Origin: Intrasporangium sp.
GTDB lineage: Bacteria; Actinomycetota; Actinomycetes; Actinomycetales; Dermatophilaceae
Length of the DNA: 33,634 bases
Assembly: GCF_030452765.1 (NCBI RefSeq)
Contig: NZ_JAKDLO010000023.1
Location: 1 to 33,634, forward strand
Reading direction: 5' to 3'
Part shown: positions 32,724 through 33,634 of the stretch, in pieces
Layout: every line of letters starts with the position of its first letter
Numbering within the stretch: position 1 is the stretch's first letter
The notes under the pieces: model-generated
The model's input: the letters and a program-made list of their open reading frames with translations, nothing else
Databases searched by the model: none
Told to the model about the DNA's origin: nothing
Made by a program: the position numbers and the translations under genes

Positions 32724-32834
32724 TCAGGGCTCCAACCGGCCGAGTTCGATGGTGACCGTGTGAGGTTCGCCCTGGCGCACCATCTTGAGGTCGTCCAGTG
32801 GATCCTCACTCTTTACTCCGGGCCTTGAACGGGG
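32724..32834 (-). pseudogene. Possible 3' remnant of an unidentified gene
   Basis: A minus-strand frame without a start codon reads VKSEDPLDDLKMVRQG, then EPHTVTIELGRLEP and a TGA. The composition and the alternating hydrophobic ending resemble the C-terminus of a PDZ-like or other beta-rich domain, but it is too short to assign. It faces the kup gene tail to tail, 12 bp from its stop. Confidence 0.3.
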
Positions 32835-32881
32835 TTACGGTCGTCAATACCCAGTCACCGATCGGGACGGAGGTACCGAAG

Positions 32882-32926
32882 ATGTTGTCTCCCACACGAT
32901 CGCACCGGCGACCGGAAGGCCCGTGA
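32882..32926 (+). CDS. Possible 14-aa ORF ahead of a hairpin
   Basis: ATG followed by 13 codons (MLSPTRSHRRPEGP) and TGA. GGAGG lies 8 nt upstream, and a perfect 12-bp-stem hairpin starts 15 bp after the stop. This leader-peptide layout normally precedes a regulated gene, but the next gene (ctaF) faces the other way. It may be an orphaned leader left at the island edge, or coincidence. Confidence 0.3.
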   Translation: MLSPTRSHRRPEGP

Positions 32927-32941
32927 AGAGGTGACTCACCC

Positions 32942-32970
32942 AAGGGGAAGGCGTTGACCGCCTTCCCCTT
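32942..32970 (+). terminator. Perfect hairpin downstream of kup
   Basis: A 12-bp stem, AAGGGGAAGGCG with its exact complement, around a TTGAC loop, followed by CTTC. It could stop transcription from the kup side and, being symmetrical, from the ctaF side as well. Confidence 0.7.
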
Positions 32971-33075
32971 CTTCATGTCTGTCAGTCCTCATGCCGGTTG
33001 GGTCCCTGCCTGCCAAGGCCTCAGGTCTGTTGGGCGTGCCTGCCCGTCGACCGCGTCGGGCCCGGCACCGCCTGA

Positions 33076-33477
33076 TCAGATCGAGTAGTCACCAGAGAAG
33101 GACTCGAAGACCCACAGGATCAGGGCGAAGATGCCCAAGAAGACCCCAATGATGAACAGCCACCACCCGACTGCCAGCCCGAGGAACATGATCGCACCGG
33201 AGCCGCCCAGCCACAGCGGCGTCCACGAGCTCGCGACGAAGTAGCCGTAGTTGCCCTCGGCCTCCGCGATCTCACCGGTCAGGTTGTCCTCGGGCCGCAC
33301 GGGCAGATGCTTGCCGGTCTGCCACAGGTAGAACGCGACGAGCAGGAGCAGACCTGCGGTCAGCAGCAGGGCGACGACGCCGATCGGCTCGCTCCAGCCG
33401 GACCAGAACCCGTACACGAGCGTGACGGGGCCGAAGAAGAGGAACAGGTAGAAGAAGAGCTTTGTCTCGACGCGCAT
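33076..33477 (-). CDS. ctaF: Cytochrome c oxidase subunit IV, actinobacterial type
   Basis: 133 aa membrane subunit of the aa3 oxidase. Four hydrophobic segments: about 6-26, 33-50, 88-104 and 105-125, matching actinobacterial CtaF. The C-terminal part is WWLFIIGVFLGIFALILWVFESFSGDYSI in two blocks (WWLFIIGVFL, then GIFALILWVFESF). ATG 33477 lies 3 nt after the ctaD stop, with GGAGAGG upstream, so ctaD and ctaF are co-transcribed. The gene is intact although one copy of the island's direct repeat (33136-33165) lies inside it. Confidence 0.95.
   Translation of the reverse strand: MRVETKLFFYLFLFFGPVTLVYGFWSGWSEPIGVVALLLTAGLLLLVAFYLWQTGKHLPVRPEDNLTGEIAEAEGNYGYFVASSWTPLWLGGSGAIMFLGLAVGWWLFIIGVFLGIFALILWVFESFSGDYSI
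33136..33165 (+). repeat. Right copy of the 30-bp direct repeat, inside ctaF
   Basis: Pairs with 22271-22300 (29/30 identical). Being inside an intact gene, this is the parental copy, or the copy restored by an incoming element. Confidence 0.9.
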
Positions 33478-33480
33478 TGG

Positions 33481-33634
33481 TCACCTCTCCTGGGTCGCGT
33501 CTGGCCTGCCGGCATCCTCAGGACCGAGATCACTCACCGGCGTACCCCGGTCGGGCCGCAGACCGGCAGCGACCGTGGTATCGGGTGCGTGCCAGGAGCG
33601 CGGCGCGGTCTCGGGGTGGTGCAGGTCGAAGGCG
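33481..33634 (-). CDS. ctaD: 3' end of cytochrome c oxidase subunit I gene (partial, runs off the window)
   Basis: The last 50 codons: AFDLHHPETAPRSWHAP and on to GRPDATQER, stop TGA 33483-33481. The FDLHHPE block follows the last membrane helix in actinobacterial CtaD, and the position directly before ctaF supports the call. The haem-copper core lies outside the window. No ATG is expected in this fragment. Confidence 0.85.
   Translation of the reverse strand, partial: AFDLHHPETAPRSWHAPDTTVAAGLRPDRGTPVSDLGPEDAGRPDATQER

Larger units (their letters stand above)
32712..33075. other. Intergenic region between kup and ctaF
   Basis: 364 bp. It holds a minus-strand C-terminal remnant (32724-32834), a 14-codon plus-strand ORF with a good ribosome site (32882-32926) and a perfect hairpin (32942-32970). 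From 32971 to 33075 I see no gene or clear structure. Confidence 0.6.
22271..33165. mobile_element. Putative genomic island between bcc and aa3 oxidase genes
   Basis: About 10.9 kb delimited by a 30-bp direct repeat (29 matches). The right copy lies within intact ctaF; the left copy is an isolated ctaF piece beside an unrelated gene. The cargo is of types that are accessory in actinobacteria: GMC dehydrogenase module, GH15, SDR, thiamine-diphosphate enzyme and Kup. Two cargo genes carry internal deletions. No integrase, transposase or relaxase is present, so mobility is either lost or supplied in trans. The boundaries are seen in the sequence; the acquisition event is inferred. Confidence 0.6.

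Noticed and set aside
22271-33165. Insertion sequence or prophage
   Set aside because: No transposase, integrase, phage structural gene or terminal inverted repeats were found. Only the direct repeat and accessory cargo support an island.

Overview
This 33.6 kb window is high-GC DNA with strong G/C preference at third codon positions. It comes from an actinobacterium. The gene set (class II DAHP synthase, fused actinobacterial-type QcrC with two haem c sites, four-subunit-style CtaF, ROK glucokinase next to an SRPBCC protein and FadD15-type ligase, stand-alone RAM-domain protein) points to Micrococcales, most like Intrasporangiaceae or relatives. The family-level placement is inference.

Layout. 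Positions 1-713 hold no confident gene. Positions 714-7818 are mostly minus-strand housekeeping genes: threonine aldolase, DAHP synthase, PlsC-type acyltransferase, a truncated papain-like peptidase, an endonuclease/exonuclease/phosphatase-family protein, ROK glucokinase, a Cys-rich small protein and an SRPBCC protein. One plus-strand membrane protein lies at 4231. Next come a long-chain acyl-CoA ligase (+), a lipoprotein metallopeptidase and small Cys protein (-), a DnaQ/GIY-YIG/UVR fusion nuclease and RAM protein (+), a zinc-type dehydrogenase, TrpD and a degenerate receiver protein (-). Positions 16330-20724 carry ctaE-qcrC-qcrA-qcrB (+), closed by a strong hairpin, then a small zincin and an S66 LD-carboxypeptidase. 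At the right edge ctaF and the 3' end of ctaD run on the minus strand, so the bcc and aa3 gene groups converge.

Between the converging groups sits a 10.9 kb block, 22271-33165, bounded by a 29/30-bp direct repeat. The right copy is part of intact ctaF; the left copy is an isolated ctaF scrap. Inside are: a small membrane protein, a gluconate-2-dehydrogenase-subunit-3-like protein and a GMC dehydrogenase with a C-x5-C-x3-C cluster (three overlapping genes); the collapsed remains of a cytochrome b/sulfite-oxidase-type fusion; a GH15 glycosidase; a membrane-anchored SDR; a thiamine-diphosphate oxidase/decarboxylase with an internal deletion and frameshift; and a Kup potassium transporter. I read this as a horizontally acquired redox and carbohydrate island, now decaying, that landed between the two halves of the respiratory supercomplex genes. 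No integrase or transposase is visible.

A second theme is transcription. Several genes outside the island have a TANNNT hexamer 6-7 nt before the start codon and no usable Shine-Dalgarno, which suggests leaderless mRNAs. Most of the island genes use clear Shine-Dalgarno sites or stop/start overlaps.
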